DNA of 64,000 nt, from contig CM034313.1 of NCBI GenBank assembly GCA_019925795.1, positions 84,661,663-84,725,662 of the forward strand, read 5' to 3'. Positions within the stretch are counted from its first letter, which is position 1; each line of letters starts with the position of its first letter. The DNA comes from Dendrobium chrysotoxum. Taxonomy: Eukaryota > Streptophyta > Magnoliopsida > Asparagales > Orchidaceae. Shown here piece by piece: positions 1 through 9,480 of the stretch. Both the position numbers and the translations under genes were made by a program. The notes beneath the pieces are model-generated. The model was not told where the DNA came from. It did not search any database and saw nothing but the letters and a program-made list of their open reading frames with translations.

Positions 1-1037
1 ACCGATGACATTTAGAAAATTTCTCGTCCTATAAAGTTTTACCCTCATTATTTCAACATGCACACTCCAAAGAGCATCCTCCTCGTCTTCTGATCATTCA
101 TGTACACAACATCTAAATATCTCATTCGTATTCGCCTTTTGCTCCAACAAACTTTCATCAGCCTGTGTTATACAGACATGCATTCTTCTGCTTTTTTTTT
201 TTTTTTTGAGCATGCATTCTTCTGCTTGCATCATTGAATCGTTATTTATTAGAGATCCCTCGAATCCTCTTCATAGATGTCTAATACATTTTGAAGGTCT
301 AAACTCAGATTTTCAGAACTCTACTTGATATATGAATGCATCCACTTTAAATAACTGAGGTTGTGCATATCCCACATTTATATGCAGCTTAAAATTATAA
401 TATTACCCTAAAGGCATCTTTACATGTCATTTGATATGACGGGTTGCTGTAAGAAAAGTCCTATCAATGAATAATGAGAAACTTAGATGGATCCAATGCT
501 CTGAATAAATTTTGGAAAGAGAAATTCAAAGTCCAAAGTAACTATAAAAAAATAAATATCTATTCATTGATAATTGAGAATTTTTTTAAGTTAAACATCA
601 TTAGCTTCTTATTTGTATTATTACATTTATCACTATTTCATATCACTAATGTTAAGATTAATTATTTGAAACAAAAAATATATTTACTCAGTACCTACAT
701 TCCACAAATAATAAAACTTCATATTAAAAATCAATTCAAACATATACGAAGCTACACATCCATAAAACTTAATAAAACATCAACACAATGATGAAATTTA
801 GAGAACTAAAACACTTAACAAAAGTTCAACACAAAAATAAGCCTGTTAAATATTCCTGATCACCATGCACAGGCGAGCTTAGAGTTGGGTTTGAGTTGAA
901 CATCATTTGAAGTTGTGCTCAAACTCGTGTTGGATGTATTGCCAATCCGTTGCATTCAAAAACTCTTTTCTCTTATGACTTGCCACAATATTCAATGTCT
1001 TATACGATTCAAACAGAAATGCATCCTCCATATGATG
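1..1037. other. Intergenic, no gene recognised
   Basis: AT-rich sequence with a poly-T run near 190-207. Short open frames at 474-791 and 915-1196 have low-complexity, AT-driven composition and no recognisable motif, so I do not call them genes. Confidence 0.5.
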
Positions 1038-1390
1038 TCATTTATGGTGAAGAATATAATGATCTATATCAACTATTGGCCTTTCAACCATCACCTCAAC
1101 AAAACCTTCTTTATTAAGCCCAATTTCACGAATTCTGGCCTTAAGAAAGTTCACAGGAGCCAAATGGCCTCCATGTTCCATGAATCTCTGTTGTAAATAT
1201 CTCTAAGTCACATCTCCCACATATTCTTCATCCATGTAAAGCTTAATTTTTATAATTTCATTGTGAGTATGCCACAATATGCAACCTTCATCCTCTAGCC
1301 AAGAATGCATACAACACCGAAAATTTTGTTCAATGTGGCCTTCTCCTCTAGGCTATCATCATTGGAATGCACAAAATATTCCTTCAATTG
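1038..1390 (-). pseudogene. Unrecognised decayed coding-like stretch
   Basis: Reading the minus strand from 1390 down to a TGA at 1038-1040 gives a protein-like sequence. It shifts frame near 1305 and has one internal stop near 1214. It contains phrases such as KLYMDEEYVGDV, FMEHGGHLAPVNFLKARI and VEVMVERPIVDIDHYILHH. The balanced composition and long readable frame in an AT-rich region suggest a former coding sequence. I do not recognise the family; it could be a transposase part or a captured gene fragment. Confidence 0.3.
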
Positions 1391-2205
1391 TTGGATTCGT
1401 CTTGTCGAGCCGCTCGATTCGACTATAAGCAAGTCACGTTCGGAAACCGCTTGGTAATCCAAATTATGGTGTTAACCTTCCAAACGTGCTTCGGGTCTTT
1501 GATTTGGACTCATTTGGGCTCGAATTAAGTCAAATTTGGTGTCGTTGGGTTCGTATTTCCTAGACGTTCAGTTCGACTATAAGTTTGCTGAAATCGGAGC
1601 TCAGATGGTCTCTGATTTAATTTTTAAAATTTCCCACTTGATTTTGCTTCAAGATTCGTGCCCGATCAAGAAAATTCTTTGATGATATATCAACTCAGTT
1701 CACCGTTTTTTTTTTTTTTTTATTTGAATTTGTCGCTGGGGTTGCCTGCGACTGGCTCCAACTCAAAGACCAGTCGCTGGCACCCCTCGTGACTATGCCT
1801 AAAATGAAATTATTTTTCACATGCCGTAGCACCTAATTTAGATTATAACGGATATGGTTTTAAAAAATTGTCCTAAACTAGTCGAACTCTTAGCTATTAA
1901 ATTCCCAACAAACATTAACTACATATACGTACATTATAGCTTTTCAAAAACTTGCTTGAAGATTTCCTACATAGTGGTAGTCGTACGTAGTACACTGATA
2001 GGGCATGGTAGTTGCGGAATAAAGTCCTTAAACATAACCATTATCATGAACTGAGCTTTTTTACAAATATATATATAAAAAGTATATGAGAAATTTTGCA
2101 TTAAAATATTAGCCTCTCGGGGAATAACCGAATAACAGACTCTTGAGACAAAAACGGTGCCTTAGTCAAATAAGATTAGTAATAGTGGTAGCTAAAACTC
2201 CATAT
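1391..2205. other. Intergenic, no gene recognised
   Basis: Non-coding sequence with poly-T near 1708-1721 and a short repeated GTCGCTGG motif near 1730-1780. I see no convincing coding frame or element boundary. Confidence 0.4.
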
Positions 2206-2434
2206 TCAACTTCCACAGAAGAATGAGCAACATTTGACTATTCTATTGCACTCCGAGATATAAGAGGGTCGCCAACATATGATAATAATTGGTTGTGGAC
2301 TTCCCATAAGTAGAATTGCCGGCCCAATTAGAATCCAGACAAGCATGGAGTTTGACATCTTCTCTATGAATAGATAAGTCATGTTGACGAGTTCCATTGA
2401 TGTAGGAATACATTTTAGGCGCTTTAGATGACAT
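2206..2434 (-). pseudogene. Copia RNase H fragment
   Basis: Two overlapping minus-strand frames together read like the copia RNase H region. The phrase LDSNWAGNSTYGKSTTNYY corresponds to the family pattern (S)DxDWAGxxxxRKSTSGY. The first catalytic aspartate position reads Asp in LDSNWAG, and the following Asp is replaced by Asn. A frameshift separates the two frames near the end. It lies downstream of the RT fragment in element order, as expected. It is a non-functional remnant. Confidence 0.75.
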
Positions 2435-2458
2435 TAAAATGATTTATGCATGTTCTAA

Positions 2459-2920
2459 TGTTGACCCCTACACATCAAACCACATGTAAAAAGGGGTAAA
2501 ATTAGCGAAACAAACAACACGTGCATCGACACGACGCATCACTTGAAGTGTCTAACGACCTACGATTGTCAAACGGACTAAGCCGTTGCAATCAGGACGT
2601 TGAGTTCGCCTAAGTGGAGACCCCTCACAGTTAAATCAGATGAGATCGGTCTAAGGGGACCCAACACTCAAAATTGACGACTAGCCTTAATCGAAAGTTC
2701 TCTCTCGTTACCAGGAGGGGTAATTAGCTATATGGGCTTTCACCTATAAGAAACCAGAACTCAAATCATAAAGTTCTTGCAAAATGATGGCGAAATCTCT
2801 AAGTAGAGTCTTATTTCAAACCTAATCTGCCTTCTAAAAATTTACTTTGGAACTTAATCCGCTAAAACTCCCCCGAAAGAGAGGGAGGGGAGGCCGGGGC
2901 GCGAATTTTTGGAGCCCACA
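2459..2920 (+). mobile_element. Solo LTR (462 bp) of the Tat-like family
   Basis: It begins TGTTGACC and ends GAGCCCACA, the same termini as the LTRs at 40165-45351 and 56786-61861. It is flanked by perfect 5-bp direct repeats TCTAA at 2454-2458 and 2921-2925. Its last ~270 bp closely match the 3' part of the large LTR, including the block GACTAGCCTTAATCGAAAG. It is about one tenth the length of the large LTR. It sits inside the copia element, between RNase H and RT. Confidence 0.85.
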
Positions 2921-3356
2921 TCTAACAAAGTTCATTCACTACAAAAGAATACTGTAATAGTATCATCACATTGGAAAAGAGATAAATTAGGCATGGTAAT
3001 AGTCAAACATTGAAATGCACCAGCCAATTGATGAAACGGTTCTGCATTTGTAATCAGGGCCGTAGTGGCTTTCTCAAGATCAAATTTGGAAGGCATAGGA
3101 ATAGAAAGAGCTCTGCAATCAGCCCTCCTAGCCTCACGAAAAGTTTCCTTGGCATGCTTACATTGACTAAAAAAAAACTTGTATGAGTTAAGATAGCTTG
3201 TTTGCCTAAAAAATCTGATATAGGCCCTAAATTCTTTAGCTAAAAATTTTAATTTAAATTTTGTGCAAGTATTGAGATGTCGGTGTGGTTGTTGCTGGCA
3301 AATATAGAGTCAAATATTTGTTGACTAGTAGATCATCAAGGAAGGATCGACTTAGA

Positions 3357-3479
3357 CTTCATTTGGGGCATCTTTCTTAATGCTTTCTAAAGCACTTTCT
3401 ATTAAAAAAATATTAGTTCAAAAAAAATTTTACTAAAAAATTGATTATAAAACAGTAAAAAAAGTTGTCCCAAACGAAG
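3357..3479. mobile_element. Small MITE-like element with terminal inverted repeats
   Basis: The left end CTTCATTTGGGGCATCTTT and the reverse complement of the right end, CTTCGTTTGGGACAACTTT, match at 16 of 19 positions. The interior is AT-rich and non-coding. I could not find a clear target-site duplication, so the superfamily is uncertain. It lies between the RT and RNase H remnants of the copia element. Confidence 0.55.
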
Positions 3480-3533
3480 CGTAAGCTGTACAAAACAAGC
3501 CTTGTTATTTAAAATAAAGAATAGAGTTGCATA

Positions 3534-3806
3534 TCATTGCTGAGTCACTTGCTTAAGATCATAAATGATCTTTTTGTTTAGATAAATATTATTTGAAAAT
3601 TGCAGATTTTTGAATCTTTTGGGCTGCTCCATGTAGATAATTTCTTCAAGAAAGGCATGCTGAAAAGCATTAGAAACACCCAATTGGAGAACCGACGAAT
3701 GAAAATGAAGAGCTACAGCTGATAACAAATGGATGGTAGGATGTTCTGCAACCGGAATGAATGTTTTGATATAATCTAGAACATATTTTTGTTTATAAAC
3801 TTGACC
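3534..3806 (-). pseudogene. Copia reverse transcriptase fragment
   Basis: The minus-strand reading contains DYIKTFIPVAEHPTIHLLS, then QLGVSNAFQHAFLEEIIYME, then a degraded LKQ motif. These correspond to the copia RT block around ETFxPVAK, QLDVxNAFLHGxLEEEVYMEQP and YGLKQAPR. The catalytic Asp of QLDV reads Gly here. The YVDD box is not visible, so only the first third of RT remains. Confidence 0.8.
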
Positions 3807-4639
3807 AAGTCAATGAGCTTTATGGTCCGTTATTGAGCGACATGATTGGAAATTACGAAGGAAAGGGTGGCACTAGAGTCCAAACTGCCTTGCTATTGAA
3901 GAGCATGAAAATTACTTGACATGGTAGCAGCTCAGTGTAATTGAAGTACCTACCTTATAAGCAATTCAAAAATAGGTTTGTCCTTAAGGGATCCAATTTG
4001 CAAATGAGTGAACATGGTGTGATGAGGAGGAGTTGGCTACTGTGGTGATGGAGAGCTGGAGTTTAATGGAGGAATAGTGGGTGAAGTGTTTGGTGGAGAT
4101 TAACTGATTAAATTACAGGTGTGGAGGGAACAATAAGGACAGCTCACTGCTGAGACATAGTTATTTTTGTCAGATTCCGATCTTGAGTTGGTGGAGGAGG
4201 GTGGATTAAAGGTTGGGACTAAAATGAGAGGAGCAGTTTGTGTAGATGAGCAATGGGGGAGAGCAGAAGGTCGTAGCCCAGAAGAGCAGATCCGAGATTC
4301 ATCAAATTTGACATGCCTTGAGATAAATATTTATTGGAACCGGATCAAAACATTTAAAACCTTTATGTTTGTTGTAAAGCAGTTGATATGGAGAATTGAA
4401 ATATATGTTAGGAGATGGTAAATGATTTAAAAGATGCACACCGGTAAGCAGGGTATCAACTTAAAAAGTTTGATGTAAATGAACTTCTAAGAGAAAAGTT
4501 CAACCATTTCCATTGGGATGTTTGTGTTTGCGCTTGGCTACCTGATTTTATTGAGGTTATATGGGCAACTCATTTAATATACTGTATCATATTTGGAGAA
4601 AATATTTGTAGAGTGGTGTGTTTGTACTCTCCTTCACCT

Positions 4640-4972
4640 TCAGAGCACAAAAGTTTTAGAGGTTTTTGGAATTGATGTTCTACCAAGTTTTTGAAATGAA
4701 TAAATATTTGTTTTAGATTTTGTGAGTATATGAAATATCCAATAATATTTAGAAAAGTCACCAATAACGGAGATGTAATTGCAATAATCTTGATTAGAAG
4801 TGATTGGTGAGGGTCCCCATACATCAAAGTAAACAAGTTTGAGGTGTATATAAATAACATAATTTGATTGAGCAATAGATAATCTCTGACTTTTTGAAAT
4901 TTGACATATATTATAGACTGAGGACATATGAGGAATACATAGACAAGAAAATTGCTTCGCAAACACAAACAT
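4640..4972 (-). pseudogene. Copia integrase fragment
   Basis: The minus-strand reading gives CQISKSQRLSIAQSN and then LVYFDVWGPSPITSN, YISVIGDFSKYYWIF and SFQKLGRT. This is the copia integrase core pattern around the first catalytic Asp (HxDVWGP) and the FIDDFSRxxWIY block. An overlapping frame at 4570-5070 shows further pieces, so at least one frameshift is present. The fragment is cut at 4973 by the first LTR of the TRIM-like array. Confidence 0.8.
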
Positions 4973-5204
4973 TGATGTGGGGAGATCATTGAAGAATCAT
5001 CACAAGTAATTGCTCCTAAGAGCAAGAACATCAAAGAACAATAATTACTATTAATCTTCCAATACTTCATGTAACAAACTAGGTATGTTAACTACAACAT
5101 GTCTATATAACATAACTAAAGAACCTTCTAGAAAATTATAGAAAACATGTAACAAATTAGGTATGCTATTCCTTAGATATTTTATGCTAAGATGCACCGC
5201 ATCA
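4973..5204 (-). repeat. TRIM LTR copy 1
   Basis: 232 bp with TGATGTGGGG at the + strand left end and GCATCA at the right end, giving short inverted termini. It is followed on the + strand by TTCTCCCCTT, the complement of a polypurine tract. It has no adjacent primer-binding site, as expected for the outer LTR. Confidence 0.7.
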
Positions 5205-5741
5205 TTCTCCCCTTGTTTGAAAGAATTTGCATGCGGGAGTAGGGCGGACGGCTCTAAAGGCGGGTCACGAGAGTGAAGTAGGGGCTCTAAAGGCGGGTTG
5301 GCTACGGAAGCGGGCGTCATGAAGGGTACGCGGAGGGGGACAGGTTAGCAGAGCGGGATGCACAAGTGTGGGCGTAGGCACGGGTTCACATGGATGCCGC
5401 ACGCGGAGAAGGCGGACGGTGGGATCATGTATACGGGAGAGGCCGGGTTGACGTGGGTTGAAGTCGGAGATGGACTGGGGAGTCGCGGAGAGCTGAATCG
5501 CGGGAAGTGTTCGACGATATGGTTGTTGTTGGTACTGGTCGAATCGCCGGTATGGTTGCTGGCTGGTGGAGGTCGATTCACCTGTACAATTGCCGGTTGT
5601 TGGAGGCTTTTGAATGTCGTCGATTGACCATCTTCATCTATGATCTTCCCAAAAGCATCCAAACCTCGATCTTCATCAAGGGTCGTATGGCTACTTCCTT
5701 CATCCAAGGTTTCACAAAAGCTCTCTGGCTCTGATACCAAC
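5205..5741 (-). other. TRIM internal region 1
   Basis: 537 bp bounded by a purine tract next to LTR1 and a tRNA-Met primer-binding site next to LTR2 (GCTCTGATACCAA on the + strand at 5728-5740). A minus-strand frame (5345-5803) reads Pro/Ser-rich sequence, and a related Pro/Ser-rich frame recurs in internal region 2. It shows no known domain, so I annotate it as non-autonomous filler. Confidence 0.6.
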
Positions 5742-5970
5742 TGATGTGGGGAGATCATTAAAGAATCATCAAAATCAATTGCTTCTAAGAACAAGAACAT
5801 CAAAGAATAGTAATTACTATTAATCTTCTAAAAATATCATTCATATCTCATTCTTACTACAGCATGTCTATATAACATAACTAAAGAACCTTCTAGAAAA
5901 TTATAGAAAACATGTAACAAACTAGGTATGTTATTCCTTAGATATTTTTATGCCAAGATGCACTGTATCA
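5742..5970 (-). repeat. TRIM LTR copy 2
   Basis: 229 bp, same termini and high similarity to copies 1 and 3, including the block CTTCTAGAAAATTATAGAAA. It is shared by the two internal regions. Confidence 0.7.
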
Positions 5971-7664
5971 TTTTCCCCTTGTCTGAAAGAATTCACATGC
6001 GAGAGTAGGGCGGACGACTCTGAAGGCGGGTCACAAGAATGAAGCGGGGGCTCTGAAGGCGGGTTGGCTGCGGAAGCGGGTTGGGAGCTGCATGGGTGCA
6101 ACAGGTGTGGTCGCGCGGACGGTGTGAAGGGTTTGCGGTGGGGGACAAGTCGACAAAGCAGGATGTGCGAGCATGGGCGTGCAATTAGGCACGAGTTTGA
6201 GTTCGGGTGGATGTTGCGCACAGAGAAGGCGGACCATGGGATCACACGTGCAAGAGAGGCCTGGCGGATGTGGGTGAGGGAACTGTGGGTTGAAGCCAGA
6301 GACAGACTGGGGAGTAGTGGAGAGCTGAATCGCGGGAAGTTTTTGACGGTATGGTTGCCGTAGATATAGGTCGAATCACCAGTATGGTTGCTAGATGGTA
6401 GAGGTTGATTCATCGATATGATTGCCGGCTGGTGGAGGCTTCAACGTCGTCGATAACCCATCTTCATCTATGTTCTTCCCAAAAGCATCCAAACCTCGAT
6501 CGTCATCAAGGGTCGTGTGGCTGCTTCCTTCATTCAAGGTTTCACAGAAGCTCTATAATAACTCGAATGTTTGAAATGATTTTTTATATGAAAAATTTGA
6601 ATTTCAGCTTCGTGCCTTGCCAAAGAAGGAAGAGAGAGGGAGGAGAGAGAAGATTGTTCGGAGCTTTTTCATCTGTCAATTTTGTTCAAATATTTCTTTT
6701 ATTCGTTGTAAGTAACCCAAATCTCATTTTAGTTTTCAATAATTTTAAACTTAACGGATTTTTTCTCTCCTAACTTAATAAAAATGCATTTTCTCATGAT
6801 TTATCAAATTTTTATCGTATAAATTTTTATATATAATAGATATGAATAGTGTGGACATTTTGACAGTAACGTCACTGAATTTCACCAGGTAGAATTAAAG
6901 TTATGATTTTTTTAAAATTATATATATTATATAGATTTCTTATATTGAACTTAATTGATTATTTCATACTATATTTTGATTATGGCAATTACATAAGCAA
7001 GAAAGGCTAGCTGTTAATATTATAACATGAGTTAGCTGTTAAAGTATAATACACTGCACAAGAGGGTGGTTCGATGGGCTTTTCTTTAAAGATGGTTTGT
7101 AGTATTATCCCAGTTGTAGCTTGTAATAGTTGACCGAATTACACCAACGGACAGAGGGTGATGACTCTTAATGATTATTGAAAGCCTAATAGTAATGTTA
7201 AAAGATGAAAGATTATGATACAAAGAAGGAATAGATGAAAGGATGAAAACATTATGCATATTAAAGCTGGATGTCCTACCTTGCTAAACCATATCTTGAT
7301 GCATACATATATTGATAGCATTGATAATAGAGTAGTAATATGTGTACATAGATAACATATGAATGGATACATGTATTAATTGCATATAATTGATAGGATG
7401 AATGTAAGAGGATCAGACTGATAATATTGACACCTGTGTGACTGTGATTCTTTACTGGTGCTTGAATGATTATAGTACCGCCATTTTACTAATTTACTAA
7501 TTCTCATGCATGTTATTAATTCCTAAATTCATTGTAATGGTTTTGATACTTTTATTATTTTGATGATTTATAGAAGTTTTGTTTGATTAATTAAGAAGAT
7601 AAAATAGATAATTTTTTCAAATTTAATTCTGAGGCGTTACTAGCTCTCTTGCTCTGATACCAAC
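5971..7664 (-). other. TRIM internal region 2 with a ~1.09-kb insertion
   Basis: 5971-6554 parallels internal region 1, including the Pro/Ser-rich minus-strand frame (5931-6413) and the block GGTCGTGTGGCTGCTTCCTT. Similarity stops at about 6554 in AGCTCT and resumes at about 7641 with AGCTCTCTTGCTCTGATACC. The intervening 6555-7640 is an AT-rich insertion without a coding frame. Confidence 0.6.
6555..7640. mobile_element. Unclassified AT-rich insertion inside the TRIM array
   Basis: It interrupts the internal region between two copies of AGCTCT, which may be a 6-bp target-site duplication. The ends read ATAATAACTCG on the left and GGCGTTACT on the right, giving weakly inverted TAATAAC/TAGTAAC. 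No open frame inside resembles a known protein. It could be a solo LTR or a non-autonomous DNA element. Confidence 0.4.
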
Positions 7665-7892
7665 CAATGTGGAGAGATCATTGAAGAATCATCACAAGTA
7701 ATTGCTCCTAAGAGTAAGAACATCAAAGAATAGTAATTACTGTTAATTTTCCAAAAACATCATTCATATCTCATTCTAACTAAAACATGTCTATGTAACA
7801 TAACTAAAGAACCTTCTAGAAAATTATAGAAAACATGTAACAAACTAGGTATGTTATTCCTTAAATATTTTATGATAAGATGCATTGTATCA
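7665..7892 (-). repeat. TRIM LTR copy 3
   Basis: 228 bp. The first two bases of the left terminus are changed (CAATGTGG instead of TGATGTGG). It is next to a primer-binding-site complement ending at 7663. The right end GTATCA is followed by a pyrimidine tract. Confidence 0.7.
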
Positions 7893-8139
7893 TTCTCCTC
7901 TTGTCTGAAAGAATTCATGTGCATGGATAGGGCAGATGGCTCTGAAGGCGGGTTGGCTGCAAAAGCAGGCTGGGAGTTGCGTGGGTGTTGACAGACATGG
8001 TCACGCGGATGCCACGAAGGGTTCGGGTTCCGTGGATGTCATGCATGGGCGTGCAATTGGGCACGGGTTCGGGTTCATGAGGATGCCACGCGTGGAGAAG
8101 GCAGACGGTGGGATCACTAGATGGATTGGGGAGTCGCGG

Positions 8140-8343
8140 TACCCTGCCTGCGGTGCCGTACCTTCAGTTTACAAAGTCTGTTGGGATAACGAGGGATGCT
8201 ATGATGTAGACCTCCTTGCTGGCTTCAACGTTGCAGTTGTCGATGGCGTAGACATCATCTCCATTTCCATCGGCTCAAGCTTCCCTAGTGATTACTTCTC
8301 CGACCCAATTGCCATTAAGAGCTTTCCCATGGAAGGAATTATT
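8140..8343 (+). pseudogene. Captured subtilase (S8 protease) gene fragment
   Basis: The + strand reads ACGAVPSVYKVCWDN, GCYDVDLLAGFNVAVVDGVD, IISISIGSSFPSDYFSD and PIAIKSFPMEGI. This matches the plant cucumisin-like subtilase segment ARGxVPxARxAxYKVCW...DxLAAFDDAIADGVDIISxSxGxxxxxYFxDxIAIGxFHAxxxGI. It is about 68 codons with no start, no catalytic Ser/His region and no introns. It begins abruptly at 8140, where similarity to the TRIM internal region ends (GAGTCGCGG). It is a gene fragment on the strand opposite to the TRIM and copia elements, not a gene. Confidence 0.75.
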
Positions 8344-8658
8344 AGTGACAGAGAGAGCAATTGAAACATGGGCTAGTTTGTTCATTTGGGGTGAAGACAT
8401 GGGCAACTTTCTAGGCGATATTCATCTCTTTGCTCCATAGTATAAAAGGCTATCTATATTGATACGTGTAAGTTTGATGCGAAACATAATTTTGAATGTT
8501 TAATTGCTGGAAGCAAGACAACTTAGGATATATAGAATAATATCCTCCATGTCAACGGTAGATCCAACTATCGCTATATTATCCACTTTGCATTTCACTT
8601 CGGATAGATATTGTTGCAAGGTTTGATTTTTCATTGAAAGATTATGAAGTTCATTCTT
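8344..8658. other. No gene seen
   Basis: Sequence between the subtilase fragment and copia gag. It probably includes decayed copia internal sequence, but no recognisable motif remains. Confidence 0.4.
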
Positions 8659-9000
8659 TCATTGAGTGACTTGTGAGAGATTTGAAACTTGAAGCCACTT
8701 TATAAGGGTTGTCCAAATTTCATTAGCAGATTCTAGATTCAATACATATAGAAGAATAGTTGGCATTGTTGAAAGAAGAACAACTAAAAGATTTTGATAA
8801 AGTAACATCCAAATATTAAAGTTAAGATTGCAAGAGATTTCACCATTTTTGAAGACCAGTTGCCATGGTGGCCAGGCTGTAGATCCATCTAAATACCTAT
8901 CAAAACAATTTATCTTGAACAGCTTGAGAAGTCGAGAGCTCCACTTAGGATAGTTGTCAGCCGTAGGTTGAGCGTGTATAATATTTTTAGTATTAGACAT
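8659..9000 (-). pseudogene. Copia gag N-terminal fragment
   Basis: 113 codons from an ATG at 9000. The reading DNYPKWSSRLLKLFKIN followed by CFDRYLDGSTAWP fits the plant copia gag pattern NYxxWxxxxxxLLxxxxLxxxLDGT..P. The later W/L-rich segment and ANEIWTTL also fit. The CCHC knuckle and the rest of gag are absent. It is the 5'-most domain of the minus-strand copia element. Confidence 0.75.
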
Positions 9001-9136
9001 GAGAAATTAAGCTGAGGAATGGAGATTTCTCCCATTTTGAGAATGGAATTGTATTTAACTTGACGAGAGTTCCTGAACGAATATGGAGAGTTTGCCATGA
9101 GGAGCAGAGTAGCAGAGGTTTAGATTACACAAAAGA

Positions 9137-9480
9137 AGTTTTGGTACCATGAGGACTACTGAAATAAAGAAAAAAGAATATAACATAATAGAAAAGAGAA
9201 ACAAAGAAGACTGTATACCTTTATTTATTCATTTCAACTTCATACATAATATCACACAAAGATTGAATATATATATTATCTCCATGATTGTTAAGTACAG
9301 CAGCTTCAGTTTTTAACCAACAGCTGAGTAGCAGAGATGATTGATTATAAGGGAATGGTGAGGCCGTAATCATCATGTCAGCAATAGGGACGTAAATATA
9401 CAGAGAAAGTGGCTACCAGATTATAGAGTGAATGGAATTGATTTTTCTGCTATAATTTGTATTGTTTTTTGTTAACAAGA
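9137..9480 (-). repeat. Putative 5' LTR of the decayed copia
   Basis: On the minus strand this AT-rich segment ends in TTTATTTCAGTAGTCCTCA, followed directly by TGGTACCAAAAC. That resembles an LTR 3' end next to a primer-binding site starting with TGG. It precedes the gag ATG by about 140 bp. No second LTR was found for comparison, so the outer boundary near 9480 is a guess. Confidence 0.4.

Larger units (their letters stand above)
4973..8139 (-). mobile_element. Tandem TRIM-like retroelement array
   Basis: Three similar ~230-bp LTRs (4973-5204, 5742-5970, 7665-7892) alternate with short internal regions (5205-5741, 5971-7664, partial 7893-8139). Read on the minus strand, LTR2 and LTR3 are each followed one base later by TTGGTATCAGAGC, the primer-binding site for initiator tRNA-Met. 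The LTRs are preceded by a purine tract of the type AAGGGGAGAA. The LTRs have TGATG...CATCA termini. There is no gag or pol, which is typical of TRIM/SMART elements, and tandem LTR-internal-LTR arrays are known for such families. Confidence 0.75.
2206..9136 (-). mobile_element. Decayed Ty1/copia retrotransposon with nested insertions
   Basis: Four copia domains lie on the minus strand in the canonical order gag (8659-9000), integrase (4640-4972), reverse transcriptase (3534-3806) and RNase H (2206-2434). Protease and the CCHC knuckle were not found, and every domain is short and broken by stops, so this is a dead copy. It has been hit by a solo LTR (2459-2920), a MITE (3357-3479) and a TRIM-like array (4973-8139). 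A plausible 5' LTR lies at 9137-9480, but no matching 3' LTR was seen to the left. Confidence 0.8.
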
